From: Paraglaciecola psychrophila 170
GTDB lineage: Bacteria; Pseudomonadota; Gammaproteobacteria; Enterobacterales; Alteromonadaceae
Direction of reading: 5' to 3'
Length of the DNA: 64,000 bases
Assembly (NCBI RefSeq): GCF_000347635.1
Contig: NC_020514.1
Location: forward strand, 1,364,001-1,428,000
Of the stretch, positions 16,376 to 25,213 are shown piece after piece. Made by a program: the position numbers and the translations under genes. The stretch's first letter is position 1; every line of letters starts with the position of its first letter. The notes below the pieces were generated by a model. That model did not search any database and was not told where the DNA came from. It worked only from the letters and a program-made list of their open reading frames with translations.

Positions 16376-17140
16376 ATGGATAATCAGCAAGGGTTTTTAG
16401 ATAAAGTTGTATTAGTAACAGGTGCGGCGGCTGGAATAGGGGAAGCTACCGCTCGGGCTTTTGCAGCACAAGGTGCCAAGGTAGTGTTGGCAGATATAGA
16501 CAACGGTGGTGAACACGTCGCAAATAGTCTTTGTGCTCAAGGTCACAAGGCCGTTTTCCATGCCTGTGATGTAAGTAACAGTGGATCAGTGACCGCGCTT
16601 TTTGCTTTTATCCAAGACACTTTCGGTCGTATAGATATTGCGTTTAATAATGCCGGTATTGATATCGAGTCAGGTAAATTAGCCGATGGTAGCGAGGACG
16701 TTTTCGACAAAATCATGGACATCAATGTCAAAGGTGTGTGGTTGTGTATGCAACACGAAATTCAAACTATGCTCAAAACTGGCGGTGGTGCGATTGTGAA
16801 TACTGCGTCTGTCGCAGGTTTAGGTGCAGCGCCAAAGATGAGTATTTATGCTGCTAGTAAACATGCGGTTGTGGGACTCACTAAGTCTGCTGCAGTCGAA
16901 TATGCCAAGAAAAGTATTCGAGTCAATGCTATTTGCCCTGCTGTTATCGATACCAACATGTATCGTCGCGCACTAGCAGGAGATGAAAAAAAGGCTCATG
17001 CAATTGGCGCTATGCACCCTGTTGGCAGAATAGGAACAGTAGAAGAGGTAGTGGGTGCAGTTTTGTATTTGTGCTCTGAAGCTGCGGGTTTCACCACTGG
17101 AGTAACATTACCCGTTGATGGCGGTTCAACCGCTATTTAG
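16376..17140 (+). CDS. short-chain dehydrogenase/reductase (SDR)
   Basis: A 254-residue classical SDR. The NAD(P)-binding TGAAAGIG lies at about residues 15-22, NNAG near 90, the catalytic Ser in NTASVAG, and the catalytic pair in YAASK (Tyr and Lys). A DID motif after strand 2 (VVLADID) points to NAD(H) rather than NADPH. The C-terminal TTGVTLPVDGGSTAI is standard. The substrate is unknown. It is divergent from the molybdenum oxidoreductase operon, so the two may serve the same oxidation pathway, for example alcohol or aldehyde turnover; that is inference. Confidence 0.9.
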   Translation: MDNQQGFLDKVVLVTGAAAGIGEATARAFAAQGAKVVLADIDNGGEHVANSLCAQGHKAVFHACDVSNSGSVTALFAFIQDTFGRIDIAFNNAGIDIESGKLADGSEDVFDKIMDINVKGVWLCMQHEIQTMLKTGGGAIVNTASVAGLGAAPKMSIYAASKHAVVGLTKSAAVEYAKKSIRVNAICPAVIDTNMYRRALAGDEKKAHAIGAMHPVGRIGTVEEVVGAVLYLCSEAAGFTTGVTLPVDGGSTAI

Positions 17141-17578
17141 CGAGTTGATTTTTAAAGTCTTGGGCGAGTTGTTTATCGTCCACATTCGCTGCTATTAAGT
17201 GGTCGTTCCTCGATATTTATTTGCATAATTAAGGTATGTTTGCACACTAAAGCATGGTGCACTAATTAGTTCTATCCCATCTCTTTTATGATTGCCAATA
17301 TACTTTAATGAATAAGATTATTTGTTTAGCTATTTTTTTACAAACCACCTAATTCCGGTTACTCAAAACCAGTGTTTTATTGAATTTAGGTCTGTTTTAT
17401 AGAGCCCCTTTAGCGTTTATGCTGCTCAGGCTTTACAAGGATTAAAAGCTAAAGGGATGCAGGCAATATAGTTTTTTTGATAGCAAAGTTTATCGGCTAA
17501 TTGTGTATATCTAGACTAACACTTTTTTGCTAGTGTCGAAGTGGTTAACCCATTTACAGCAAACCAAAGAGTCAAATG
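17141..17578. other. intergenic region with possible gene debris
   Basis: No intact gene. On the minus strand just after the SDR stop, a short open tail reads NDHLIAANVDDKQLAQDF and ends in LAK-stop, and on the plus strand near 17413-17470 a short stretch reads VYAAQALQGLKAKGMQAI-stop. Both look like remains of coding ends but are too short to name. Confidence 0.4.
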
Positions 17579-18823
17579 TCATGAGATATTTGTATCCTTA
17601 AAGGTCATACGGAAAGCATTATTGAGATCGGCTATGAGATCGTCCGGATGTTCAAGGCCGATGGAGAGGCGTATAAGGCCATCGGTTACACCGAATTTTT
17701 CACGTAAGTCAGCAGGTACGCCTGAATGAGTGGTACTACCCGGGTGGCAGATAAGACTTTCACTGCCGCCGAGACTGACCGCGGATTTGAAAAGGGACAG
17801 GTTGTTGATCAGGCGAAAAGTGTCTGATTTTGACACCTCCAACACGAATGAAAATGTTGAGCTAGGCCCAGAACATTGTCGTTTATAAACGGCCTGGTAA
17901 GCTTTATCTGCGATGAACTCAGGGTGAAGTACTTTTGAAGGGATGTAAGTATTATCTGCAATCCATTGTGCCACTTTACGGCCGCTATCAGCGGAACGTT
18001 CCATGCGAATACTTAAAGTTTCGAGTGAGCGGGAGATCATCCAGCTAGTATGCGGGTCGAGGTTAAGACCCAGAATGCCGCGGGTGGCGCGAACTGGTCG
18101 CAGCATTTCAATACTGCCACAAACAGCACCAGCGACGAGGTCGCTATGGCCGCCGACATATTTGGTCAGTGAGTACATTGCCATATCAATGCCTTGGGGC
18201 ACAACTTGTTGGAACACAGGACCCATGAGGGTGTTGTCGCAGACACTGATTGGACGATGGCCTGTTTCTGTCTCAATAGTATCTAATACACGGTTTAGCG
18301 CTTCGAAATCAACAAGAGAGTTTGTTGGGTTGGCGGGTGATTCAACAAAGACCATGGCAACGCGGCCTTTTTTTGTAGCTTCACGCAGCGAGCTGAGCAT
18401 GGCTGACTCGTCAAGACCATCGTGGAATTCACCGGTGTCGATGTTGAATTCGGGCAAGAATTTACGAATAAGTGTTTCGGTACCTCCGTACAAAGGAGCA
18501 CTTTGAACAATAACATCACCGGGGCGCAAGTAAGCAAGTAATATCGCGCTAATTGCACCCATACCACTGGAACAAACTACGGAGCGCTCTGAGCCTTCAA
18601 AAAGTGATAGTCGGTCTTCGATTATTTCAACGTTGGGATGATTGAAACGGCTATAAATTAGACCGCCAACACTGCCTTGTGGCGCGGGTTTTCTGCCCGC
18701 CATGATATGGAAGAACTCTTCTCCCTCCTCCGGTGTTTGGTAGGCGAATGTAGAGGTTAAGAAAACAGGAGGTTTGACGGAGCCTTCGGATAATTGCGGG
18801 TCATAACCGTAGGACATCATCAT
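17579..18823 (-). CDS. Cys/Met metabolism PLP-dependent enzyme (cystathionine gamma-synthase/methionine gamma-lyase family)
   Basis: A 414-residue fold-type I PLP enzyme. The PLP Lys is in SLTKYVGGH, with SSGMGAIS and APLYGGTETL cofactor-phosphate motifs and the substrate-site Arg in the late region. This branch (opening SEGSVKPPVFLTSTFAYQTPEEGEEFF) is a cystathionine gamma-synthase family protein of uncertain substrate; methionine gamma-lyase-like activity is possible. The true N-terminus is displaced: a start at 18885 (codons for MANDGNYKK) runs into the expected KIGAHQLKPET only if one A is added to the A6 run (plus-strand T6 at 18859-18864). As read, translation can only begin at one of three ATGs at 18815-18823, which lack a ribosome site. 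So either a real 5' frameshift or a sequencing error exists. Confidence 0.85.
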   Translation of the reverse strand: MMMSYGYDPQLSEGSVKPPVFLTSTFAYQTPEEGEEFFHIMAGRKPAPQGSVGGLIYSRFNHPNVEIIEDRLSLFEGSERSVVCSSGMGAISAILLAYLRPGDVIVQSAPLYGGTETLIRKFLPEFNIDTGEFHDGLDESAMLSSLREATKKGRVAMVFVESPANPTNSLVDFEALNRVLDTIETETGHRPISVCDNTLMGPVFQQVVPQGIDMAMYSLTKYVGGHSDLVAGAVCGSIEMLRPVRATRGILGLNLDPHTSWMISRSLETLSIRMERSADSGRKVAQWIADNTYIPSKVLHPEFIADKAYQAVYKRQCSGPSSTFSFVLEVSKSDTFRLINNLSLFKSAVSLGGSESLICHPGSTTHSGVPADLREKFGVTDGLIRLSIGLEHPDDLIADLNNAFRMTFKDTNIS

Positions 18824-18885
18824 CGTTTCAGGTTTGAGCTGGTGAGCACCGATTTTACTTTTTTGTAGTTTCCGTCGTTAGCCAT

Positions 18886-19373
18886 TATCTGTTTTCTCTT
18901 TATCTGTTTTGTTTTACAGGTTGCATCTTAAGCCTTGTTGATTGTTAAACCAGTCTTTTCTAAGCATTAGGTCTAAGCAATTAACTGCAGTGTAAAATTT
19001 CTACAATTCGCCAGTGAAAACCATGATATTTTGCCTGTATAGCATGTTACTTAGTGAAAGAGACCGATGAGGAGGTCATTTCTTGATGCGGATATAATCC
19101 AGTTGAAACTTGGTATACAGCCGGCAGAGAATATCTGATTTTCTAAAAAAATGACGCGTTTTGAGCTTGATACGGCTGAAGTTTAGTTGGTTGTTCCAAG
19201 CGTTTTTGGATTGATTAAACTAGCTAATGGTGCAATTTTATCACTAGAATAAATGGGAAAGCATAGCAATATTGCTTCTTAAATTTGAACCTATAAATTA
19301 GTTTCACCAATAGACAGCCAAGTTCTTATTGACTCAGCTGCTTAATCTAATTCATTTTAAATTTAGGATAAGC
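18886..19373. other. intergenic region, nothing recognised
   Basis: About 490 bp of AT-rich sequence upstream of the PLP enzyme gene. I see no gene, RNA or strong hairpin. It should contain the promoter of the PLP enzyme gene. Confidence 0.5.
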
Positions 19374-19590
19374 ATGGAAAATTCTAAAGCTGACACACAT
19401 CCGCACTCGAATAATGACCAAGAAACAGCAAAGCTAACAAGTATTCAGTGCATAAAATGGATTTTATTTTAGCTGTTATCTATGCTTTGTATTTTGCTCA
19501 ATCACTGATTATTCAACTGGTTTTAAAAATACTCATCGCCTTGATACTAAGCCCACTTTTAACAATGGCTGATATAAAAATTAGTTTTAC
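19374..19590 (+). pseudogene. N-terminal relic of an AI-2E family transporter
   Basis: From the ATG at 19374, 32 codons of polar N-terminal tail end at a TAG; in the next frame the sequence continues LAVIYALYFAQSLIIQ and LKILIALILSPLL, the first two membrane helices typical of AI-2E/PerM-type transporters (full length about 350 residues). The similarity stops near 19570 where the yceH gene end begins. So it is a frameshifted, strongly truncated copy. The family call rests on pattern recall over about 45 residues. Confidence 0.5.
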
Positions 19591-20280
19591 TTATTCACTT
19601 AGTATATCAACCATTTCCTTTAACTCTATTAATTGGCTAGTTAAATCAGCAACTTGTTGCTCCAAATGAGTAATCCGCCTTAATGCATGCGAATCGATTA
19701 ATGACTCATTTTGTACATGACCAGTGTTGGCTATTTTCGATGGTGCTTGCGACAAGATTTGCAATCCATCTTCACCACTGAATAAATGCCCATAACGAGC
19801 CTCCCGTTTACCGGGCTCACGTTCTAGTTTCACTACTAATTTTTCGCCGTTTAACTGGTGTAACTTATTTAATGTTTCTTCTATTTTATCCACATTATCA
19901 AATTCGGCTAATCTGTTGGTACGGGATTTAAGTTCGCCGGGAGTTTGTGGGCCGCGTAATAACATCACGCAGACAATAGCTAATTGCTGACGACTAAATT
20001 TTAAATCACTAAATTCGGTATTACAGAAACGATGTTTATACTTCACAACACGGCTTCCAATGCCAGTATGCTCGAAGATTAGTTTCTTATCTCTCAGTTC
20101 ATCTAAACCATTTTGTACCTCTGACTCACTCAGGTTCATCACTGGGTCCCGATTACTTTTTTGGTTGCAACCTAATATTAAACTATTCAGAGATAGTGGA
20201 TATTGTTCAGGTGTAGTGACTTCTTTTTCGAGTAATACACCGATAAGCCGAGCCTGAATTGAGGAGAGTTGAATAAGCAT
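19591..20280 (-). CDS. yceH: YceH family protein (DUF480)
   Basis: A 229-residue conserved protein built of two winged-helix domains. Diagnostic patches are QARLIGVLLEKEVTTPEQYPLSLN near the N-terminus with ACNQKSNRDPV-like GCNQKSNRDPV, and LLRGPQTPGELKSRTNRL in the second domain. The C-terminal 45 residues form a coiled coil (LEQQVADLTSQLIELKEMV). The biological role is unknown. It lies 22 bp downstream of the ABC1 kinase gene on the same strand. Confidence 0.93.
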   Translation of the reverse strand: MLIQLSSIQARLIGVLLEKEVTTPEQYPLSLNSLILGCNQKSNRDPVMNLSESEVQNGLDELRDKKLIFEHTGIGSRVVKYKHRFCNTEFSDLKFSRQQLAIVCVMLLRGPQTPGELKSRTNRLAEFDNVDKIEETLNKLHQLNGEKLVVKLEREPGKREARYGHLFSGEDGLQILSQAPSKIANTGHVQNESLIDSHALRRITHLEQQVADLTSQLIELKEMVDILSE

Positions 20281-20301
20281 CTGTGTCCTTAGAACCGCTA
20301 A

Positions 20302-21620
20302 TTAAGCTTTATTATATGCTGAGAATAGGTTTTGCATATCTACTTTAGCTTTTAATTTTATTGCCAATAAAAATAATCCACCCAACTTACGATGCAAAAA
20401 TATCGCGTTAGCCGAAGGTGTGTGTGCGTACTCTTTTTCTAACCCCAATTGCATGCCTTGTTGTTGTAACCGGGAAGACAAGTCAGAGGCAGCAAAGTCA
20501 TAAGGTGATTCGCCATACAGGGGCTCGCAGGCCATATAAGCTAAATCAGTAATATTTTGCTGAACCTTTTCAGGCAAGTCCTGCCTGATTAGACCGATAT
20601 CTAAGATTGCCTGACGAATTTTGGTTTTGTCATGCTCACTGGCTCCCTGCATAAGCTGACGATAACTGTTGGCCATCTGTGATGTGTAAACTCGGGTTGC
20701 TCCAAAATCTAATAAGACAATTTTCAGGGTGTCTTGATCATATTGGTAATTAGCAAAGTTAGGGTCAGTTTGTACCAATTGGAAGTCAAATAGTTCTTTA
20801 AAAAAAGACGCATTAGGTGGCTCATAACTTGATCTCGTGTTGCTTGCGGCGCATTGACCAACTGCTCTATCGGTGTGCCATCAACAAAACTCATAGCAAG
20901 AATAGTGTCAGAACTGAATTCGTTATCTAAAACCGGCATAATAAAGGCATCGTCATTTTCAATCACTGCTGCATATCGCTCTAAATATTGACCTTCAAGT
21001 GCATAATCTGCCTCATCGTGAAGTTGTTTTTTAGCTTCGGACAATAACGGTTTAATATCCAGTCCCTTAGGAAGTAAGCCCGTCATTTTTATTAAAGTCG
21101 CCACGTTATCTACATCGCTATTGATGCTTTGTTTAATACCTGGATATTGAATTTTAACCGCTAGACGTTTCAGATCTTGGGTGATGACTTTATGTACTTG
21201 ACCTATAGATGCTGCAGCGATAGGTTGCAGTGGGAATTGGATAAATTTTTTCTGCCAGCTTTCGCCCCATTCTGCTTTCAATAAACTAATGAGCTCTTTT
21301 TCCGGCATAGATTTGGCGTCTGAACGCAGCCGAGCTAGTAAATCTGCCAACTCCGCAGGCAACATATCGCCCGCATCCATTGATATCATTTGACCTACTT
21401 TCATTGCCGCACCACGCATTTGCGCAAGTTGGTCTGCCACCCTCATTGCATTACTAGGCGTCAGTAATAGGTCCTTAATTTTAGGCCGATTACCTTTAAC
21501 TAATTCACTGACACCTTCCGCTAGGATGTTTCCAGCCACTCGTCCTGCTAAAGAACTGAGTTTACCCAAACGACTCAATCGTCCTTTTGGTATGGAGGCT
21601 GTATCTGTCTTTTTCTGCAT
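20302..21620 (-). pseudogene. ABC1/UbiB family kinase, single frameshift
   Basis: Two overlapping frames together encode one 438-residue ABC1 (ADCK/UbiB-like) protein. The N-terminal frame has the family KxGQ motif (MKVGQMISMDAGDMLP), the Ala-rich loop AAASIGQVHK, and the catalytic Lys in LAVKIQYPG. Near Met-Arg-Leu-Phe it leaves frame; adding one base to the plus-strand A7 run at 20800-20806 restores FFKELFDFQLVQTDPNF and then LLDFGATRVY, the metal-binding motif in the second frame. The family is linked to quinone or lipid homeostasis. Without repair the protein would lack its metal-binding half. It follows a marR gene by 50 bp. Confidence 0.87.
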
Positions 21621-21670
21621 GAGTAGATAATCCTATAAACGCACTTATACGTTGGTCTGAGTGTTCTAGA

Positions 21671-22156
21671 TTACTCTGGCTTGGTTATTTCCTCTATAGC
21701 GCCTACTTCTAACATTGGCGATGCATCTAACTTTTCAGCATCCATCATGGAGGCGATACGCTGCATAGTTGACATTAACTGGGTTTGCTCCCAGTCTTCA
21801 AGTTTTTCAAAACGATCAATAAAATGTGTTTGTAGTGGTCGTGGCGCATCTTTGATTACTGCCTTTCCTTGTTCAGTAAGATATAATCCCACTTTACGTT
21901 TATCTGTTACTGAGCGCTCTCTAATCACATAGGCACGTGCCTCGAGTCGATCTAAAATACTCGTCACCGTGGCTGAGCTAAGATTAATACTTTGGGCGAT
22001 ATCCTTAACCATATAACCGTCATGTTTATCAATTTCTTTAAGAACAATAAGCTGAGGACTGGTAAGCCCACTTTCTTTAGATAGTTTTTTTGAATAAAGA
22101 TCGATAGCTCTTATAACCTTTCTTAATGAAACCAATAACTCTTCATACTTTTGCAT
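21671..22156 (-). CDS. MarR family transcriptional regulator
   Basis: A 161-residue winged-helix repressor. The DNA-binding part contains KDIAQSINLSSATVTSILDRLEARAYVIRERS followed by the wing DKRKVGLYLTEQGKAV, matching MarR. The N- and C-terminal helices would form the dimer interface. It is the first gene of a run with the ABC1 kinase and yceH on the minus strand, so it may control that operon. Ligand unknown. Confidence 0.9.
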   Translation of the reverse strand: MQKYEELLVSLRKVIRAIDLYSKKLSKESGLTSPQLIVLKEIDKHDGYMVKDIAQSINLSSATVTSILDRLEARAYVIRERSVTDKRKVGLYLTEQGKAVIKDAPRPLQTHFIDRFEKLEDWEQTQLMSTMQRIASMMDAEKLDASPMLEVGAIEEITKPE

Positions 22157-22757
22157 AACACTTACCTCTAAACATCTTTGAATGGCACTTATAAAAACAC
22201 TAAACCGGCGCTAAATAATGGCGCTAATGTATGAGTAATTAACCTGAAGTTCAATTTTTTATTAGATGCCAAACTTTATAAATACACTTTAAAAGTTCAA
22301 TACTATCTAATTATTACGCCTTTGTACTATCTTATATCGATAATTAACTGGATTATCGATGATTAAATAGTTAGTATTCTAATCATTAGTTCACTGCGTA
22401 ATTTTAATCAACTATTAATTCGGATTGAAATGAAGCTTTGAAACTAATCAAAAACATCAGTAGCTATCAAAAGTCCAGAAATAGGGCAACAACTTTTCTC
22501 GGTTGTGGTTGTGTATTTTTGCTTTGAATTGCCGATGAATTTGTAAACAGTTTTAGTACGCAAGGCTAAAAGCATATTGTCTAATAGACAAATCAACTGT
22601 CAGTAACATTGGCGGTACTCAAGTAATAGGCTAGTAACCTACCTCTAAACAGAAAAACTCTAGCGTTAGGGCTTTTCAACATAAAAAATTATTAAAAATG
22701 GCACTTATGCCTATCAATATTCACGCGTTGAACAACGCAAGGTAAGTAATTATTCAC
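22157..22757. other. intergenic region between divergent marR and proB
   Basis: About 600 bp without a recognisable gene. It must hold the promoters of marR (minus) and proBA (plus). I see AT-rich sequence including short repeats of ATCGAT/TAATTA type near 22330-22390, but no clear RNA or terminator. Confidence 0.5.
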
Positions 22758-23864
22758 ATGAATAAATTAGAATGGAAACGTATTGTCATAAAAGTCGGAA
22801 GTGCATTGATTGCGCCTCATGGAAAGGGCTGTAGTAGCCAATATCTAATTAGTATTGCGCAATTTATTATGAGCTGTCGTGCTCAAGGCATCGAGGTGGT
22901 GTTGGTGTCATCAGGTTCGGTAGCCGCAGGATCACATTTGTTCCCTGATGAGTTACAACAAACTATTCCAATTAAAAAGGCTATGGCTGCTGCGGGTCAA
23001 GCAGAGATGATGGCGACATGGGATAAATTGTTTGATTTCTCAACAGCTCAAATGCTCCTAACTCGTTGCGATTTGCGTGATAGAGAGCGCTATGTGAGTG
23101 TCAGAGAGACAATATTCACTTTGTTAGAGCATGATGTGCTGCCGATTATTAACGAAAATGACACCATCGTGACCGACAAATTGAAAGTAGGGGATAATGA
23201 TAATTTATCTGCGATTGTCGCTGCGGCTGCTGACGCGGATGCCTTGATTATTTGTTCAGATATTAACGGTCTGTATAACAAAAATCCAAATAAACACGAT
23301 GATGCTGTTCTGATCCCGAATATTTCAGAGATTAATGCAGATATTTTCGCTATGGCAGATGGAGCAACAAGCGCTGTTGGGACAGGTGGCATGATAACTA
23401 AGGTAGAAGCGGCTCAAAAAGCGACGTTGCATGGTATTGATACCTATATAATAAATGGTTTTACTGGATCGTCATTTACCAAGTTGCTGAACGGCGAAAA
23501 TCCAGGAACGCATTTTTCCTCAGATCCCTCGCCAATGAAAGAGCATTTACATTGGATGACACACACATCGACGGCCCAAGGTGAAGTAATAGTCGAGGAT
23601 GACTTTACTGCCAAATTAGACGCACACAGTGAACAACTAACTAGCGATGACTTAGTCGAGGTTAAAGGAGAATTTGCTGTAGGTGATACGATATTAGTAC
23701 GTAGAAATGACGGTACAAAGTTGGCAAAAGCCAAATCTAACTACAGTAGTTGTTTGTTGAATTTTATCACTAACCAAGAAGATAAAAACTTTGCTAGTGA
23801 TTTTCAGGAGCAAACGGGACCTATTATTTCAGACAAGAACGTTGCTCTGTTGGAGGCCCCATGA
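22758..23864 (+). CDS. proB: glutamate 5-kinase
   Basis: First enzyme of proline synthesis, phosphorylating glutamate with ATP; it is normally inhibited by proline. The amino-acid-kinase domain starts IVIKVGSALIAP, then LVSSGSVAAG, NENDTIVTDKLKVGDNDNLSA and TGGMITKVEAA. The C-terminal third (from about residue 275, GEVIVEDDF) is the PUA domain. Length of 368 residues is usual. It overlaps proA by 4 bp (ATGA), so the two are translationally coupled. Confidence 0.95.
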   Translation: MNKLEWKRIVIKVGSALIAPHGKGCSSQYLISIAQFIMSCRAQGIEVVLVSSGSVAAGSHLFPDELQQTIPIKKAMAAAGQAEMMATWDKLFDFSTAQMLLTRCDLRDRERYVSVRETIFTLLEHDVLPIINENDTIVTDKLKVGDNDNLSAIVAAAADADALIICSDINGLYNKNPNKHDDAVLIPNISEINADIFAMADGATSAVGTGGMITKVEAAQKATLHGIDTYIINGFTGSSFTKLLNGENPGTHFSSDPSPMKEHLHWMTHTSTAQGEVIVEDDFTAKLDAHSEQLTSDDLVEVKGEFAVGDTILVRRNDGTKLAKAKSNYSSCLLNFITNQEDKNFASDFQEQTGPIISDKNVALLEAP

Positions 23865-25108
23865 GCATCATAAAAACGTTAACTTTAGGCGCAGTAAAAG
23901 CCTCAAAAATATTAGCTATTTTAGAAGAGTCAGTTAAAAATCAAGTCTTGATGGCTATGGCGGTTGCGCTGCGCGAGAACAAACAAAATATCCTTGATGC
24001 GAACGAGCAAGATTTGACTCAGGCGAGACAAAATAGTTTGAGTAGTTCTATGATCGATAGGCTCACCTTAAATGATGAAAGAATTCAAGCAATGGCATCG
24101 GGAATCGAAGTCATTGCGGGTTTAGCTGACCCTGTTGGGGCTGAACGAGTTGTAAGCGAACGTCCTAATGGATTACAAATTCGCAAGATGCGTGTGCCTC
24201 TTGGTGTTGTTTGTATGATTTTTGAAGCTCGCCCTAATGTCACGGCAGATGCAGGCGCGTTGTGCTTTAAATCAGGCAATGCAGTTATTTTACGTGGTGG
24301 TAAAGAGGCTTTGGTCTCTAGCTTAGCCATCGCCCAAGTTCTACAAGATGTGTTAGTAAAATTTGATTTACCTAAAGAGCTTATTACGGTCGTACCGGAT
24401 CCTAGCCGTGACTTGATGTTTGAGTTGATGCAGCAACGCGACAGTATCGATGTAATCATCCCAAGAGGTGGCGAAGGGCTGATTAATTTTGTGACCGACA
24501 ACAGTAAAATACCCGTCATTCAACATTTTAAAGGTGTATGCCATCTTTACATAGACAAAGAAGCGGATCTGAACGTGGCGATGGATTTGTTAGTGAATGG
24601 TAAAACCCACAGAACGGGTGTCTGTAATGCGATTGAAGGCCTGTTGGTGGATACCTCAATTGCTCCTGAATTTTTACCGAGAGTGGCTGAAAAACTGAGA
24701 GATAAACAGGTTAAAGTGAATGCCTGTGCAGATGCCTGTCAATATTTTAGCCATGGCACTGTTCTAGCTTTAGAAGATTTCGGTCAGGAATACTTGGACT
24801 TAGAGATAGCAGTTCGAATTGTTGATGGTGCTGAAGAAGCTATGGCGCACATTGACAGGTTTGGTAGTCATCATACCGAGGTTATCTGTACTAAAAATGA
24901 ATTAACTGCGAGACGTTTTCAACGTTCCGTAGATGCGTCTGTTGTGATGGTTAATGCATCTTCACGTTTTTCTGATGGCAGTGAGCTTGGATTGGGTGCT
25001 GAAATCGGTATCGCAACAACCAAGCTACACGCATACGGCCCCATGGGTGTTGAATCACTCACGACTGAGAAATACTTGGTTATGGGTAATGGTCAAATAC
25101 GTGCTTAG
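23861..25108 (+). CDS. proA: gamma-glutamyl phosphate reductase
   Basis: Second proline-synthesis enzyme, reducing gamma-glutamyl phosphate with NADPH to the semialdehyde. Aldehyde-dehydrogenase fold with the GVVCMIFEARPNVTADA motif, PRGGEGLINFV, and the catalytic Cys in RTGVCNAIEGLLV. The C-terminal GPMGVESLTTEKYLV is the family signature. Length of 415 residues is complete. It starts inside the proB stop and ends before a terminator. Confidence 0.95.
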   Translation: MSIIKTLTLGAVKASKILAILEESVKNQVLMAMAVALRENKQNILDANEQDLTQARQNSLSSSMIDRLTLNDERIQAMASGIEVIAGLADPVGAERVVSERPNGLQIRKMRVPLGVVCMIFEARPNVTADAGALCFKSGNAVILRGGKEALVSSLAIAQVLQDVLVKFDLPKELITVVPDPSRDLMFELMQQRDSIDVIIPRGGEGLINFVTDNSKIPVIQHFKGVCHLYIDKEADLNVAMDLLVNGKTHRTGVCNAIEGLLVDTSIAPEFLPRVAEKLRDKQVKVNACADACQYFSHGTVLALEDFGQEYLDLEIAVRIVDGAEEAMAHIDRFGSHHTEVICTKNELTARRFQRSVDASVVMVNASSRFSDGSELGLGAEIGIATTKLHAYGPMGVESLTTEKYLVMGNGQIRA

Positions 25109-25151
25109 TTTAAAAAAGACAGACTTAAAATAAATACTTAGTATAAAAAAA

Positions 25152-25182
25152 CAGAGCGAATTAATCACCGCTCTGCTTTTTC
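25152..25182 (+). terminator. rho-independent terminator of proBA
   Basis: CAGAGCG and CGCTCTG form a 7-bp stem around a 10-base loop, followed by CTTTTTC. An A-run on the other side lets it serve the convergent peptidase gene too. Confidence 0.8.
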
Positions 25183-25213
25183 TTAGTCAGACTTATATTT
25201 TATTATTCGTTAA

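Noticed and set aside
19448..19669. 73-codon plus-strand gene near the yceH end
   Set aside because: Its first part is the second frame of the AI-2E transporter relic, and its last part is antisense to the yceH coiled-coil coding region.
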